Notes: generated by a model not told the origin, from the sequence alone. 64,000 bases of DNA from Brevundimonas naejangsanensis DSM 23858 (GCF_000421705.1 NZ_ATXN01000004.1:255486-319485); one strand, 5' to 3'. Positions 1-9,793 are shown, numbered from the stretch's first letter. Translations and numbers: made by a program.

Positions 1-1683
1 CCACGCCAGGGTGTGCTTCATCCAGTTCTCGTCGTCGCGGTCGGGGAAGTCCTCGCGGGCGTGGGCGCCGCGCGATTCCGTGCGGTTCAGCGCGCCTTCG
101 ATGGTCACCAGGGCCTGCGAGATCAGGTTGTCGTATTCCAGCGTCTCGACCAGGTCGGTATTCCAGATCAGACCGCGATCCGTGGTCTTGATGTCGGCGC
201 CGGCGGCCTCGATCGAACGCAGCTTGGCCACGCCTTCTTCAAGGGTCTTGCCGGTGCGGAACACGGCTGCGTCGGCCTGCATGGCGCGCTGCATGTCCAG
301 ACGCAGGTGCGACGTCGGGGTCGAGCCCGAGGCGTTGCGGAAGCGGTCCAGGCGCGCGATGTGCTGGTCGGTCTGGGCCTTGGAGGCCGACGGCACGGCC
401 GAGTTCTTGTCCACGACCTCGCCGCAGCGCAGGCCGACGGCGCGGCCGAACACCACCAGGTCGGTCAGGGAGTTGGAGCCCAGACGGTTGGCTCCGTGCA
501 CCGAGACGCAGCCCGCCTCGCCCACGGCCATCAGGCCCGGCACCACGCTGTCGGGGTTTCCGTCGCGCAGCGTCAGCACCTCGCCGTGATAGTTCGTCGG
601 GATGCCGCCCATGTTGTAGTGGACGGTCGGAATGACCGGGATCGGCTCCTTGGTCACATCCACGCCGGCGAAGATCTTGGCCGATTCCGAGATGCCCGGC
701 AGGCGCGCGTGCAGCACGGCCGGATCAAGGTGATCCAGGTGCAGGAAGATGTGGTCCTTGTTCGGGCCCACGCCGCGGCCTTCGCGGATTTCGATGGTCA
801 TGGAGCGGCTGACCATGTCGCGCGGGGCCAGATCCTTCACGGTCGGCGCATAGCGCTCCATGAAGCGTTCGCCCTCCGAGTTGGTCAGATAGCCGCCTTC
901 ACCGCGTGCGCCCTCGGTGATCAGGCAGCCGGCGCCGTAGATGCCGGTCGGGTGGAACTGCACGAACTCCATGTCCTGCAGCGGCAGGCCGGCGCGCAGC
1001 ACCATGGCGTTGCCGTCGCCGGTGCAGGTGTGGGCCGAGGTGGCCGAGAAATAGGCGCGGCCGTAACCGCCGGTGGCCAGCACCACCATCTTGGCGCGGA
1101 ACTGGTGCAGTTGGCCGGTGTCGAGCTGAAGCGCGGTGACGCCCGTGCAGGCGCCGTCCTGCATGATCAGGTCGAGCGCGAAATATTCGACGAAGAACTT
1201 CACCTCGCGACGGACCGACTGGCCGTACAGGGTGTGCAGGATGGCGTGACCGGTGCGGTCGGCGGCGGCGCAGGTGCGCTGCACCGGGCCTTCGCCGAAA
1301 TTGCGGGTCATGCCGCCGAAGGCGCGCTGGTAGATCTTGCCTTCGTCGGTGCGGCTGAAGGGCACGCCCCAGTGCTCCAGCTCATAGACGGCTTGGGGCG
1401 CGTTGCGGACCAGATATTCGATGGCGTCCTGGTCGCCCAGCCAGTCCGACCCCTTGACGGTGTCGTACATGTGCCACTGCCAGGAGTCCTCGCCCATGTT
1501 GCCGAGCGAGGCGGAGATGCCGCCCTGGGCCGCTACGGTGTGTGAGCGGGTCGGGAAGACCTTGGTGACGCAGGCGACCTTCAGGCCCTGCTGGGCGGCG
1601 CCGAGGGCGGCGCGCAGGCCCGAACCGCCGGCGCCGACGACGACGACGTCGTATTCGTGATCGATAAGCTCGTATGCAGCCAT
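1..1683 (-). CDS. sdhA: Succinate dehydrogenase flavoprotein subunit (C-terminus cut by window edge)
   Basis: FAD subunit of complex II, oxidising succinate to fumarate on the inner face of the membrane and passing electrons to SdhB. The frame starts at the ATG at 1683 and is still open at base 1 (561 codons). The family runs to about 590-600 residues, so some 30-40 residues and presumably sdhB lie outside the window. Visible motifs are the N-terminal FAD site [13 protein letters not shown], the covalent-flavin histidine segment SHTVAAQGG, the active-site segment [13 protein letters not shown] and [13 protein letters not shown]. It starts 7 nt after the sdhD stop, so sdhC-sdhD-sdhA form one operon. 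Confidence 0.97.
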   Translation of the reverse strand, partial: MAAYELIDHEYDVVVVGAGGSGLRAALGAAQQGLKVACVTKVFPTRSHTVAAQGGISASLGNMGEDSWQWHMYDTVKGSDWLGDQDAIEYLVRNAPQAVYELEHWGVPFSRTDEGKIYQRAFGGMTRNFGEGPVQRTCAAADRTGHAILHTLYGQSVRREVKFFVEYFALDLIMQDGACTGVTALQLDTGQLHQFRAKMVVLATGGYGRAYFSATSAHTCTGDGNAMVLRAGLPLQDMEFVQFHPTGIYGAGCLITEGARGEGGYLTNSEGERFMERYAPTVKDLAPRDMVSRSMTIEIREGRGVGPNKDHIFLHLDHLDPAVLHARLPGISESAKIFAGVDVTKEPIPVIPTVHYNMGGIPTNYHGEVLTLRDGNPDSVVPGLMAVGEAGCVSVHGANRLGSNSLTDLVVFGRAVGLRCGEVVDKNSAVPSASKAQTDQHIARLDRFRNASGSTPTSHLRLDMQRAMQADAAVFRTGKTLEEGVAKLRSIEAAGADIKTTDRGLIWNTDLVETLEYDNLISQALVTIEGALNRTESRGAHAREDFPDRDDENWMKHTLAW

Positions 1684-1690
1684 GGCGGGA

Positions 1691-2086
1691 TCAGACTCCG
1701 GCCGGCAGCGGGGCCGAACCCAGCGCCAGACGTACGATGAAGAAGACGCTGGCGGCCGCCAGCACGAGGAAGACCAGGTTCGACACCAGGACCAGGCCGG
1801 AACGGGACGAGGCGGGGACGTAGTCCTCGATGATCACCTTCCAGGCCAGGCTGGCGAACAGGCAGAAGACCACCGCCGTCACGGCCAGAAGGCCGGCGTT
1901 CAGCGTGCTGCCGAACCAGGCAATGACCGCGCCGTAGTCGGCGCCGGCCAGGGTGAAGCCGGTCGACAGGACCCACAGGCCCAGCGGCATCAGGGCCAGC
2001 AGCGCCAGCTTTTCGAGTTTCCACTCCCCGGCGCCGTGACGCTCGGAAATTTTCACATTGTTCTTGAACTTGGGCGCGGCGCTCAC
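1691..2086 (-). CDS. sdhD: Succinate dehydrogenase membrane anchor subunit, without a membrane histidine
   Basis: Hydrophobic anchor of complex II, 131 residues with three predicted membrane segments (about 30-50, 60-88 and 98-125). The start is a GTG at 2086 overlapping the sdhC stop (GTGA), which implies translational coupling. The end of the second helix carries KVIIEDYV, matching the conserved D-Y quinone-site pair of SdhD. Odd point: the heme b ligand histidine expected in that helix (His71 in E. coli, HAWIGMWQVLTDYV) aligns with Phe here. The only histidine in the protein is near residue 17, outside the membrane. The call rests on operon position, size and the IIEDYV motif. Confidence 0.9.
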   Translation of the reverse strand: MSAAPKFKNNVKISERHGAGEWKLEKLALLALMPLGLWVLSTGFTLAGADYGAVIAWFGSTLNAGLLAVTAVVFCLFASLAWKVIIEDYVPASSRSGLVLVSNLVFLVLAAASVFFIVRLALGSAPLPAGV

Positions 2087-2544
2087 AGCGAAACCTTTCC
2101 AGCAGCGAACAGCACGACCCAGAACAGGACGGCCAGGACGATCGGGCCCCAGACGGCGATCTGGGCCATCAGGTTGGCGGACTTCAGGTCCAGCCCCTTG
2201 CCGGCGTCGTTGATCAGGTGGCGCGCGCCGTTCAACAGGAAGGAGAACAGCACCCAGGTCAGGCCGAACCAGATGAACAGGCCGAACGGCGAGCCCGAGA
2301 AGGCGGCGACCGAGGCGAAGGCGTCCGGACCGCAGGCGACGATCGCGACCCAGCCCAGCAGCAGGACGGCGCCCACGCTGGCCGCGCCGATGGTGACGCG
2401 GAACAGGATCGACGCGACCATGGTCATGTGCCAGCGCCAGATATCGGTGAAGGGCGACATCGGTGCGACGTGCCCGTTGGGATGACGGACGTAGCGGCCC
2501 GTCCGGTCGCCAGTTTCGCCCGCAGCCGGGGGAGTGTTCGACAT
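2083..2544 (-). CDS. sdhC: Succinate dehydrogenase cytochrome b subunit
   Basis: Second membrane anchor of complex II, 153 residues with three membrane helices. The ATG at 2544 is preferred over an upstream TTG; a GAG lies about 10 nt before it. The SILFR segment keeps the Ser and Arg of the family signature SI-HR-TG, with the His replaced by Phe. NGARHLINDAG near the second helix holds the expected heme ligand histidine. It is the first gene of the sdh operon, and the 128 nt up to the HIT gene stop should contain the promoter. Confidence 0.93.
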   Translation of the reverse strand: MSNTPPAAGETGDRTGRYVRHPNGHVAPMSPFTDIWRWHMTMVASILFRVTIGAASVGAVLLLGWVAIVACGPDAFASVAAFSGSPFGLFIWFGLTWVLFSFLLNGARHLINDAGKGLDLKSANLMAQIAVWGPIVLAVLFWVVLFAAGKVSL

Positions 2545-2672
2545 GCGAATGATTCTCAAAAAACCCGAGGAATTTCAGGGCCGGATTGCAGTGCAACAGG
2601 CTTTAGTGACGCAGACGGGGGGGTGTCAACGAAGCGGGCCGATTCCCGTCAAGTTCTACCTGCGAACGCCAA

Positions 2673-3110
2673 TCAAAAGGCTGCGATATGCGACAGCGCC
2701 GTTTGGCGCGTCGCCATCGTGCACGGAACCGCCCCCGGCCGCCCCCAGATCGGGTCAGGCCACAGCGGATCGTCGCGCCGACGCCCGACCACATGAATGT
2801 GAAGCTGGGCGGTGACATTGCCCAGAGCGGCGACGTTCAGCTTGTCCGCCGGTTGATCGCGCAGAGCGCCCAGTTCGCGCACCAAGGCCCCGGCCCGCAC
2901 GATTTCTTCGGTGAGCAGGGCGCGCTGGGCGGGCGACAGGTCCTCCAGTTCCACCGCCCCGGCCACGCGGGGCAGCAGGATCAGCCAAGGGAAACGGGCG
3001 TCGTCCTGAAAGCGGATCTGGCACAGGGGCCAGTCGGCGGCGAAGACGGAGGCCGCCTCAAAAGCGGGATCGGCGCGGAAGTCAGCCTGTAGGTCCGGGT
3101 GCGAGGTCAT
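2673..3110 (-). CDS. HIT family protein
   Basis: A 145-residue protein with the histidine-triad fold, a family of nucleotide hydrolases and transferases acting on substrates such as dinucleotide polyphosphates. The motif near residues 103-110 reads QLHIHVVG, so the first histidine of H-x-H-x-H is Gln while the second and third, including the catalytic central one, are present. This variant occurs in a bacterial HIT subgroup. It is divergent from mdh and upstream of the sdh operon on the same strand. The substrate cannot be told from sequence. Confidence 0.85.
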   Translation of the reverse strand: MTSHPDLQADFRADPAFEAASVFAADWPLCQIRFQDDARFPWLILLPRVAGAVELEDLSPAQRALLTEEIVRAGALVRELGALRDQPADKLNVAALGNVTAQLHIHVVGRRRDDPLWPDPIWGRPGAVPCTMATRQTALSHIAAF

Positions 3111-3251
3111 GGCGAACCGTGACAGCCGCCAGCGGGGGGCGCAACGACGAAAGCCGTATCGCGGAACGCTTGCCGCGACCCGCCGACAGGTCTAGACCGC
3201 CGTTCCAGCGACTACCGTTTCGCACACGCAATATCGACTGGAGAGACCTGA

Positions 3252-4214
<963 letters not shown>

Positions 4215-4215
4215 G

Positions 4216-4266
4216 GCCAGCGGGCGCTATCGCGCGGCTCGCGGAGCGGCGCTGCTTGAGCGCTTA
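4216..4266. repeat. GC-rich intergenic repeat, family B copy 1
   Basis: Just after the mdh stop. The segment carries GGCGCTATCGC, CGGCTCGC and GCTGCTTGAGCGC in that order. The same ordered blocks recur after sucD (56903-57022, twice) and near the purH end (44213-44248, inverted). It has no coding potential consistent with its neighbours and is likely a folded mRNA tail or a REP-like element. Confidence 0.6.
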
Positions 4267-4281
4267 GTCGTCTAAAATTGG

Positions 4282-4313
4282 AAAGGGCCGCATCTTCGTG
4301 TGCGGCCCTTTTT
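4282..4313 (+). terminator. Intrinsic terminator of mdh
   Basis: An 11-bp perfect stem (AAAGGGCCGCA paired with TGCGGCCCTTT, arms 4282-4292 and 4301-4311) with an 8-nt loop runs into a short T tract, 67 nt after the mdh stop. Confidence 0.85.
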
Positions 4314-4330
4314 CGTGCGTCATCTTGAAC

Positions 4331-4447
4331 CCGCTCATCCCGGCGGACGCCGGGACCCAGTGCTTTGGCCGCCAGTGCGCGCTTAGGCGCTCTGAAATGC
4401 GGTGCGCGAGGTTCGGACTGGATCCCGGCGTCCGCCGGGATGAGCGG
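4331..4447. repeat. Dispersed intergenic inverted repeat, family A copy 1
   Basis: Arms 4331-4355 and 4423-4447 are a perfect 25-bp inverted repeat, and each arm is itself nearly palindromic (CCCGGCGGACGCCGGG). It sits between the convergent ends of mdh and zapE. A second copy at 44029-44136 lies in the opposite orientation and shares a further stretch (CCCAGTGCTTTGGC) beyond the arm. A short open frame that crosses it is not a gene. Confidence 0.85.
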
Positions 4448-4455
4448 AAAGGAGT

Positions 4456-5568
4456 TTACGCCGCCTCGGCTACCTCGCGCTGCTCCAGCCAGTCCTCGCT
4501 CTGCATCTCGTTGAAGCGCGACACCGTCCGCTCGAACTCGAAGGCGCCGACGCCCTCGGTGTAGAGGGCCTCCGGCGCGGCCTGGGCCAAGACGACCAGA
4601 CGGGTCTTGGCCTCATAGAGGGCGTCCACCAGCGTCACCAGGCGGCGCGCCTCGTGGTGATTGGCCGGGCTGAGCAGCGGCACATCGGCCAGGAACAGGG
4701 TGTGGAAGCGCCGGGCGATGGCCAGATAGTCCTGCGGTCCCAGCGGGCGGCCGCACAGTTCGTCAAAGGTCGCGCGCGCCATGCCGCCGACCGTGCGCTC
4801 CAGCTTCACCTCGCGGCCCAGCACGGGCAGGACGATGGGGCTTTCCGGCTCGCCGCCCTTCAGGTCGGCCCACAGGGTCTCGAATCCCTGCCGCGCCTCG
4901 GCGTCCAGCGGCGAGAACCACACCTTGGCCCCGCTCATGCGGTCCAGACGGAAGTCGCGGGCGCCCGACGTTTCGACCACGTCGCAGCGTTGGCGCAGAA
5001 TATCGATGAAGGGCAGGAAGAGCTGGCGGTTGATGCCGTTCTTGTAGAGGTCCTCGGGCGCGCGGTTCGAGGTGACGGCCAGCACCACCTTCTTCTCGAA
5101 CAGGGCTTCGAACAGGCGGCCCAGGATCATGGCGTCGGCGATGTCGGTGACCTGAAGCTCATCGAAGCACAGCAGCCGCGCCTCCGAGGCGATCAGGGCG
5201 GCGATCGGCGGGATGGGGTCGTCGCCCTTGTGCGTGCCGAAGACCTCCTTGCGGCTGCGCGACGTGCCTTCGCGCCACTGTTTCACCAGATCGTGGATGC
5301 GCGCCATGAAGGCGTGGAAGTGGGCGCGGACCTTCTTCTGCTCGGGCGTTGAGGAATAGAACAGGTCCATCAGCATGGACTTGCCGCGTCCGGGCGGACC
5401 CCAGATGTAGATGCCGCGCACGACGGGCTGGGCGCCGAACAGGCCCTTTTTCGACAGATCGATCTCGAGTCGTTCAAGCGCGCCGATCAGGGCGGCCTGG
5501 GCCGGTTCGGGCGTGATCACGCCTTCTTCCACGCGGATGTCGTAGGCGTTGCGGATGCGGGAGGTCAT
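4456..5568 (-). CDS. zapE: AFG1-like ATPase ZapE
   Basis: A P-loop AAA-type ATPase of the AFG1/ZapE family. E. coli ZapE associates with the Z-ring during division under stress; the mitochondrial Afg1/LACE1 homologue acts in protein turnover. From the ATG at 5568 it has 370 residues. Walker A is GPPGRGKSM near residues 67-75, followed by the family segment MLMDLFY and the Walker B-like LLCFDELQVTDIADA. A longer frame extends upstream to 5703, but its extra residues do not resemble the family and overlap the asd promoter region. Confidence 0.92.
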   Translation of the reverse strand: MTSRIRNAYDIRVEEGVITPEPAQAALIGALERLEIDLSKKGLFGAQPVVRGIYIWGPPGRGKSMLMDLFYSSTPEQKKVRAHFHAFMARIHDLVKQWREGTSRSRKEVFGTHKGDDPIPPIAALIASEARLLCFDELQVTDIADAMILGRLFEALFEKKVVLAVTSNRAPEDLYKNGINRQLFLPFIDILRQRCDVVETSGARDFRLDRMSGAKVWFSPLDAEARQGFETLWADLKGGEPESPIVLPVLGREVKLERTVGGMARATFDELCGRPLGPQDYLAIARRFHTLFLADVPLLSPANHHEARRLVTLVDALYEAKTRLVVLAQAAPEALYTEGVGAFEFERTVSRFNEMQSEDWLEQREVAEAA

Positions 5569-5717
5569 GGCCAGCAGATAGCTCCCCGATGAGGCCGGGG
5601 GAAGGCGTTCGCGGATTCCGGCGCCGAATTGGAGGATTCTGGTTGCTTCGCGGCTGCGAAGGACCCAAATGCAGAAGCGTTTCTCCCAAACGCCCCCGAA
5701 CAAAGGATGATTTCATC

Positions 5718-6764
5718 ATGGGCTATCGCGTCGCCGTTGTAGGCGCCACAGGCAATGTCGGCCAGGAAATCCTGGCCATCCTCGAGGAAGTGAACTTCCC
5801 CGTCGAGAAAATGCACGCGATCGCCTCCCGAAAATCCAAAGGCGTCGAGGTCTCCTTCGGCGACCGCACCATCAAGTGCGAGGACATCGAGCAGTTCGAC
5901 TTCTCGAGCGTCGACCTGGTGCTGATGAGCGCCGGCGGCGGGGTGTCGCGCGAATGGTCGGAAAAGATCGGCAAGGCCGGTCCCATCGTCATCGACAACT
6001 CCTCGGCCTTCCGCCAGGACCCGGACGTGCCCTTGATCGTGCCGGAAGTGAACCCGGACGACGCCAGGCTGGCGCGCAAGAAGAACATCGTCGCCAACCC
6101 CAACTGCTCGACCGCCCAACTGGTGGTGGCGTTGAAGCCGCTGCATGACGCGGCCAAGATCAAGCGCGTCGTCGTCTCGACCTATCAGTCCGTCTCGGGC
6201 GCCGGGAAGGAAGGCATGGACGAGCTGTGGAACCAGACCAAGGCCATCTACGGTCTGGGCGACGCCACGCCGAAGAAGTTCCCCAAGCAGATCGCCTTCA
6301 ACGTCATCCCCTACATCGGCTCGTTCCGCGACGACGGCTATACCGACGAAGAGGCCAAGATGTGGGAGGAGACGCACAAGATGCTCGATCCCGCGATCAA
6401 GTTGACCGTAACCTGCGTACGCGTGCCTGTCTTCGTCGGCCACTCCGAAGCGGTGACGGTGGAATTCGACCGCCCGATCGCGCCGGACGAAGCTCGCGAA
6501 ATCCTGCGCGAGGCGCCGGGCGTCCAGGTCATCGATAAGCAGGAACACGACGGCTACATCACCCCGGTCGACGCTGCGGGCGAGCACGCCGTCTATGTAT
6601 CGCGTATCCGCAAGGACCCGACCGTCGAGCATGGCCTGAGCTTCTGGGTGGTGTCGGACAACCTGCGTAAGGGCGCGGCCCTGAACGCCGTGCAGATCGC
6701 CCAGCTGCTGGACGAGACCGGCGTGATCTCGCCCAAGAGCGGTTATCGTACTTTGACGGTCTAA
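5718..6764 (+). CDS. asd: Aspartate-semialdehyde dehydrogenase
   Basis: Reduces aspartyl phosphate to aspartate semialdehyde with NADPH, the branch point to lysine/diaminopimelate, threonine and methionine. 348 residues. N-terminal NADP motif GATGNVGQE, active-site cysteine in NPNCSTAQLV, then SVSGAGKEGMDEL and RVPVFVGHSEAV. The ATG at 5718 has AAAGGA 10 nt upstream; an upstream in-frame extension to 5589 is not conserved-looking. A GC hairpin follows the stop, so it is probably a single-gene unit. Confidence 0.96.
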   Translation: MGYRVAVVGATGNVGQEILAILEEVNFPVEKMHAIASRKSKGVEVSFGDRTIKCEDIEQFDFSSVDLVLMSAGGGVSREWSEKIGKAGPIVIDNSSAFRQDPDVPLIVPEVNPDDARLARKKNIVANPNCSTAQLVVALKPLHDAAKIKRVVVSTYQSVSGAGKEGMDELWNQTKAIYGLGDATPKKFPKQIAFNVIPYIGSFRDDGYTDEEAKMWEETHKMLDPAIKLTVTCVRVPVFVGHSEAVTVEFDRPIAPDEAREILREAPGVQVIDKQEHDGYITPVDAAGEHAVYVSRIRKDPTVEHGLSFWVVSDNLRKGAALNAVQIAQLLDETGVISPKSGYRTLTV

Positions 6765-6779
6765 GAAGAGGCCCCTGAC

Positions 6780-6803
6780 GCCCCGCACGCGGTGCGGGGC
6801 TGC
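6780..6803 (+). terminator. Hairpin after asd, likely terminator
   Basis: GCCCCGCAC (6780-6788) pairs with GTGCGGGGC (6792-6800) around a 3-nt loop, inside a second stem GCCCCT/AGGGGC (6771-6776, 6807-6812). The T tract is only three bases, so termination is less certain than at other sites. Confidence 0.5.
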
Positions 6804-6877
6804 TTTAGGGGCTGTTGAGCACTCCATGATCCCGCCGCGTCGCCAGCGCGATGCGGCGGGGATCGAAAGGTTCCAGC

Positions 6878-7891
6878 GTGAGCGCGTCTCCTGCTCCATC
6901 CGCCGCCTCGGCGCCCGAAGCCCGCACCGCCCTGGCGGCGGGGATCATCTGCTATCTGATCTGGGGTTTCGTGCCTCTGGTCTTCCAGCAGATGGGCCAG
7001 CAGGGGGCGGACGCCTGGGAGATCATGGGGCACCGCGCGGTCTGGGGGCTGGTATGGGCGGCTCTTCTGGTGGTGCTGTCGCGTCAGTGGACGCAGGTCA
7101 TGGCCGTTCTGCGCCAGCCCAAGGTGCTGGGCTGGCTGGCCCTTTCGGCCATCCTGATCGCCGGCAACTGGACCACCTATATCGTCGCCGTGAACGATGG
7201 GCGGACGCTGGACGCCTCGCTGGGCTATTATCTGAATCCACTGCTGAACATGGCGGCGGGCGCCTGGCTGTTCCGCGAGAAGATCGACTGGGCGGGCAAG
7301 ATCGCCATGGCCCTGGCGGCTGTAGGCGTGCTGTTGCAGACCATCGCCCTGGGTCATGCTCCGTGGGTTTCGCTCATCCTGGCGCTGACGTTCGCGGCCT
7401 ATGGCATCATCAGGAAGCGCGTTTCGGTCGACGCCCAGACGGGCCTGTTCCTGGAATGCCTGCTGCTGGCCCTGCCGGGGCTGATCTGGCTGATCCATAT
7501 CGAAACCAGCGGCGCAGGCCACTTCACCCAGTCGGGCGCTTCGGTCTTCTGGCTCCTGTTCGCCGGACCGGCGACGGTCATTCCTCTGGCCCTGTTCGCC
7601 TGGGCCGCGCGGCGGATGCCCCTGTCCAGCATGGGCTTCCTGCAGTTTCTGGCGCCGACCATCGTCTTCATCATCGGCGCGCTTCAGGGCGAGGCCCTGG
7701 GGCCGCTGCGCATTGCCTCTTTCGTTTTCATCTGGATCGCCGTGGCCGTCTTCGCGGTCGGCGCCGTGCTGAAGGTGCGCCGCGCCTCCGCCACGGCCGA
7801 GACCATCGTCGCGCCTGAACCGGGCCTGCTGGACGACCCGGCCGAGGACCGGATGGACGCCATCGGCGAGAATCCGCCTGCTGCGCGTTGA
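6878..7891 (+). CDS. rarD: RarD-type EamA/DMT transporter
   Basis: Inner-membrane drug/metabolite-transporter protein of the RarD branch, about 337 residues with ten hydrophobic helices. Typical segments are GIICYLIWGFVPL at the first helix, GNWTTYIVAVNDG, LGYYLNPLLN, and FLQFLAPTIVFII in the second EamA half. The GTG at 6878 is chosen because GAAAGG ends 7 nt before it; an ATG at 6851 would add nine residues but lacks a ribosome site. Physiological substrate unknown for this branch; chloramphenicol resistance was the original RarD phenotype. Confidence 0.9.
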   Translation: MSASPAPSAASAPEARTALAAGIICYLIWGFVPLVFQQMGQQGADAWEIMGHRAVWGLVWAALLVVLSRQWTQVMAVLRQPKVLGWLALSAILIAGNWTTYIVAVNDGRTLDASLGYYLNPLLNMAAGAWLFREKIDWAGKIAMALAAVGVLLQTIALGHAPWVSLILALTFAAYGIIRKRVSVDAQTGLFLECLLLALPGLIWLIHIETSGAGHFTQSGASVFWLLFAGPATVIPLALFAWAARRMPLSSMGFLQFLAPTIVFIIGALQGEALGPLRIASFVFIWIAVAVFAVGAVLKVRRASATAETIVAPEPGLLDDPAEDRMDAIGENPPAAR

Positions 7892-7927
7892 GGTCGGGCG
7901 CCGTCCCGTCCTAAAGAAGGGGTGATG

Positions 7928-8509
7928 ATGATCCCCTCCCGCCTGCTCTCCGCCCTCGCCGCGTCCATCCTGCTCGCCGGGGGGACCTCGGCCTGCGCCC
8001 ACGGCGCGCTTGAGGGAGGCGGTCAGAACGACGACGTCATCCGCACGGCCCGCGTGGGGGTCAGCCGTGAGGCGGCGCCGTCCATCGCGCCCGGCGCCCC
8101 GGCGGCCGTCGCCGCGCCGCCGACCACGGCCGAGACCTTCGACGCCGTCAGCGACGCCCTGGACGCCGCCGCCGCCGCCTGGACCTCGGGCCAGGTGGAT
8201 GCGGTCATGGCCACCTATGTCCACGACGAGCCGCTGCTGGTTTTCCTGGGCGACACGCCGCTGAAGGGGCCTGACAGCGTGCGCGCGGCCCTGGACGCCC
8301 GTGCGGCCGAGCCCGGCGGGCTGGGCGCCCTGTCCTATGAGTGGTTCGAGACCCTGCAGTTCGACGTCAATACGGCGGTGGTCTCTGGCCGGGCGGTGAT
8401 GACGCGGGGCGGCAAGACTCATCGCGGCCTGTTCACCCGCATCCTGCGCCGCACCGCCGACGGCTGGCTGATCGTCCACGACCAGCTGGCCTGGGGGCCG
8501 GAGGCCTAA
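7928..8509 (+). CDS. Exported SnoaL/NTF2-like (DUF4440-type) protein
   Basis: About 193 residues. Residues 1-25 form a signal peptide ending in GGTSACA; the cysteine context (TSAC) is a poor lipobox, so type I cleavage is more likely. A Pro/Ala-rich spacer leads into an NTF2-like domain (residues about 75-190) with VDAVMATYVHDEPLLVFLG and GWLIVHDQLAWG. Such domains bind small ligands or do isomerase chemistry, and no specific role can be read here. GTG/ATG/ATG are stacked at the start; AAGAAGG is 7 nt before the ATG at 7928. It overlaps the convergent hydrolase by 4 nt. Confidence 0.75.
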   Translation: MIPSRLLSALAASILLAGGTSACAHGALEGGGQNDDVIRTARVGVSREAAPSIAPGAPAAVAAPPTTAETFDAVSDALDAAAAAWTSGQVDAVMATYVHDEPLLVFLGDTPLKGPDSVRAALDARAAEPGGLGALSYEWFETLQFDVNTAVVSGRAVMTRGGKTHRGLFTRILRRTADGWLIVHDQLAWGPEA

Positions 8510-9660
8510 AGCGCCCCGTAAAGAGCGTCGATCAGCCTCAGCGCGCGCGGATCGCCGATCAGATGCGGCGACTGGCGCGTCATGACATAGGCGGCCGAGA
8601 CGCCCGCCGCCTGATCTGCAAACGCCATCGAGCCGCCCCAGCCGCAATGGCCGACCGCTTCGGGGTTGGGGCCGAAGATGTTCAGGCCCTGATTGCGGGT
8701 GAAGCCCGCCGCCCAGCTCATGTCGAAGGGCAGCACCTTGTCGGGCCCGTGGATGCGCTCGCGCGTGGCCTGGGCCAGCGTTTCCTCTGACAGCACAGCC
8801 AGATGATCCAGAGCGCCGCCGGTGGCGACGACGGACATCATGCGCGCCAGATCCCTGGCGGTGGCGTGCAGGTTGGCCGACGGAATCTCCGCCATGCGCC
8901 ACTCGGTCGAGCCGCGTCCGCCGGGCGCCGAGCCGCGATCCAGGAAGGCGGCTTTCTTGATCGCGTCGATGGGGCCGAGGTCCGGCGCGGCGGCGGGCTT
9001 GCGAAGTTGCGCGACGCGGCCGTGCTCGGCCTCGGGCAGGCCGATCCACAGGTCCAGATCGAACGGCTGGGCGAAGTCTTCGCGCAGGGCCGTGCCCATC
9101 GTCCGCCCGTCGACGATGCGGAACAGTTCGCCCGCCAGATAGCCGATGGTGATCGGGTGATAGCCGGACGCCGTGCCGGGCGCCCACATCGGCGTCTGGG
9201 CCGCCAGCTTGTCCAGCACGGCCTGGCGGTCGAACCAGATGGCCGGCTCGGCCCCGCCATCGAAGCCCGGAAGGCCGGACTGGTGGCTCATCAGCTGGCC
9301 GACGGTCAGCTGGTCCTTGCCCGCCGCGCCGAAGGCGGGCCAGTGGTCGGCGACCCGGTCCTCATAGGACAGCAGCCCCTTGTCCACGCAGCGCGCGATC
9401 ATCAGGGCCATCACCGCCTTGCCGGTCGAGAAGACGGGGACCAGCGTGTCCTCGGCGAAGGGTTTGGTCCCCGCCAGATCGGCTGACCCGGCCCACAGGT
9501 CCACGACCGCCTCGCCGTCGATGGTCACGCTGAAGCGCGCGGCCAGTTCGTTCAGCCCTTCGGGCGCGTCGGTGAAGTTGGCGGCGAAGGCGTCCTTCAC
9601 CGCATTGAAACGCGGCGGGCAGACGCCGTGGAGGTCGGGGAGGCTGGTCATGGGGTCCAT
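8506..9660 (-). CDS. Serine hydrolase, beta-lactamase class C/esterase family
   Basis: 384 residues of the beta-lactamase-related family (PF00144), which includes esterases, D-aminopeptidases and class C enzymes. The S-x-x-K catalytic motif is S78-T-G-K81 in FSTGKAVMALM. The SGYHP segment occupies the Y-x-N position and HCGWGG the third motif. There is no signal peptide, so the protein is cytoplasmic and more likely an EstB-like esterase than a beta-lactamase. GGAGAG lies 5 nt before the ATG at 9660. Confidence 0.85.
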   Translation of the reverse strand: MDPMTSLPDLHGVCPPRFNAVKDAFAANFTDAPEGLNELAARFSVTIDGEAVVDLWAGSADLAGTKPFAEDTLVPVFSTGKAVMALMIARCVDKGLLSYEDRVADHWPAFGAAGKDQLTVGQLMSHQSGLPGFDGGAEPAIWFDRQAVLDKLAAQTPMWAPGTASGYHPITIGYLAGELFRIVDGRTMGTALREDFAQPFDLDLWIGLPEAEHGRVAQLRKPAAAPDLGPIDAIKKAAFLDRGSAPGGRGSTEWRMAEIPSANLHATARDLARMMSVVATGGALDHLAVLSEETLAQATRERIHGPDKVLPFDMSWAAGFTRNQGLNIFGPNPEAVGHCGWGGSMAFADQAAGVSAAYVMTRQSPHLIGDPRALRLIDALYGAL

Positions 9661-9674
9661 CAGACTCTCCTACA

Positions 9675-9788
9675 CCGTCATCCCGGCCGAAGCGAAGCGG
9701 AGAGCCGGGACCGACAGGGGCGTCGATCTTTCGCTGTCTGAGATTCCGGCGGTCCCGGATAGCGGCTGGGCCGCTTCCGGGATGACGG
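9675..9788. repeat. Long intergenic imperfect inverted repeat (cruciform-prone)
   Basis: Outer arms CCGTCATCCCGG (9675-9686) and CCGGGATGACGG (9777-9788), inner arms CCGGGACCG (9705-9713) and CGGTCCCGG (9750-9758), with AGCGAAGCGG/CCGCTT flanks. The CATCCCGG core resembles the family A repeats, but the rest differs. It fills the space between the hydrolase start and the M28 peptidase stop, both on the minus strand. Confidence 0.7.
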
Positions 9789-9793
9789 AGGCG

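Noticed and set aside
13..1545. Open frame of 510 codons antisense to sdhA
   Set aside because: Shadow of the conserved flavoprotein.
4298..4564. 88-codon frame across the family A repeat
   Set aside because: Runs through a terminator and a palindrome with no ribosome site.
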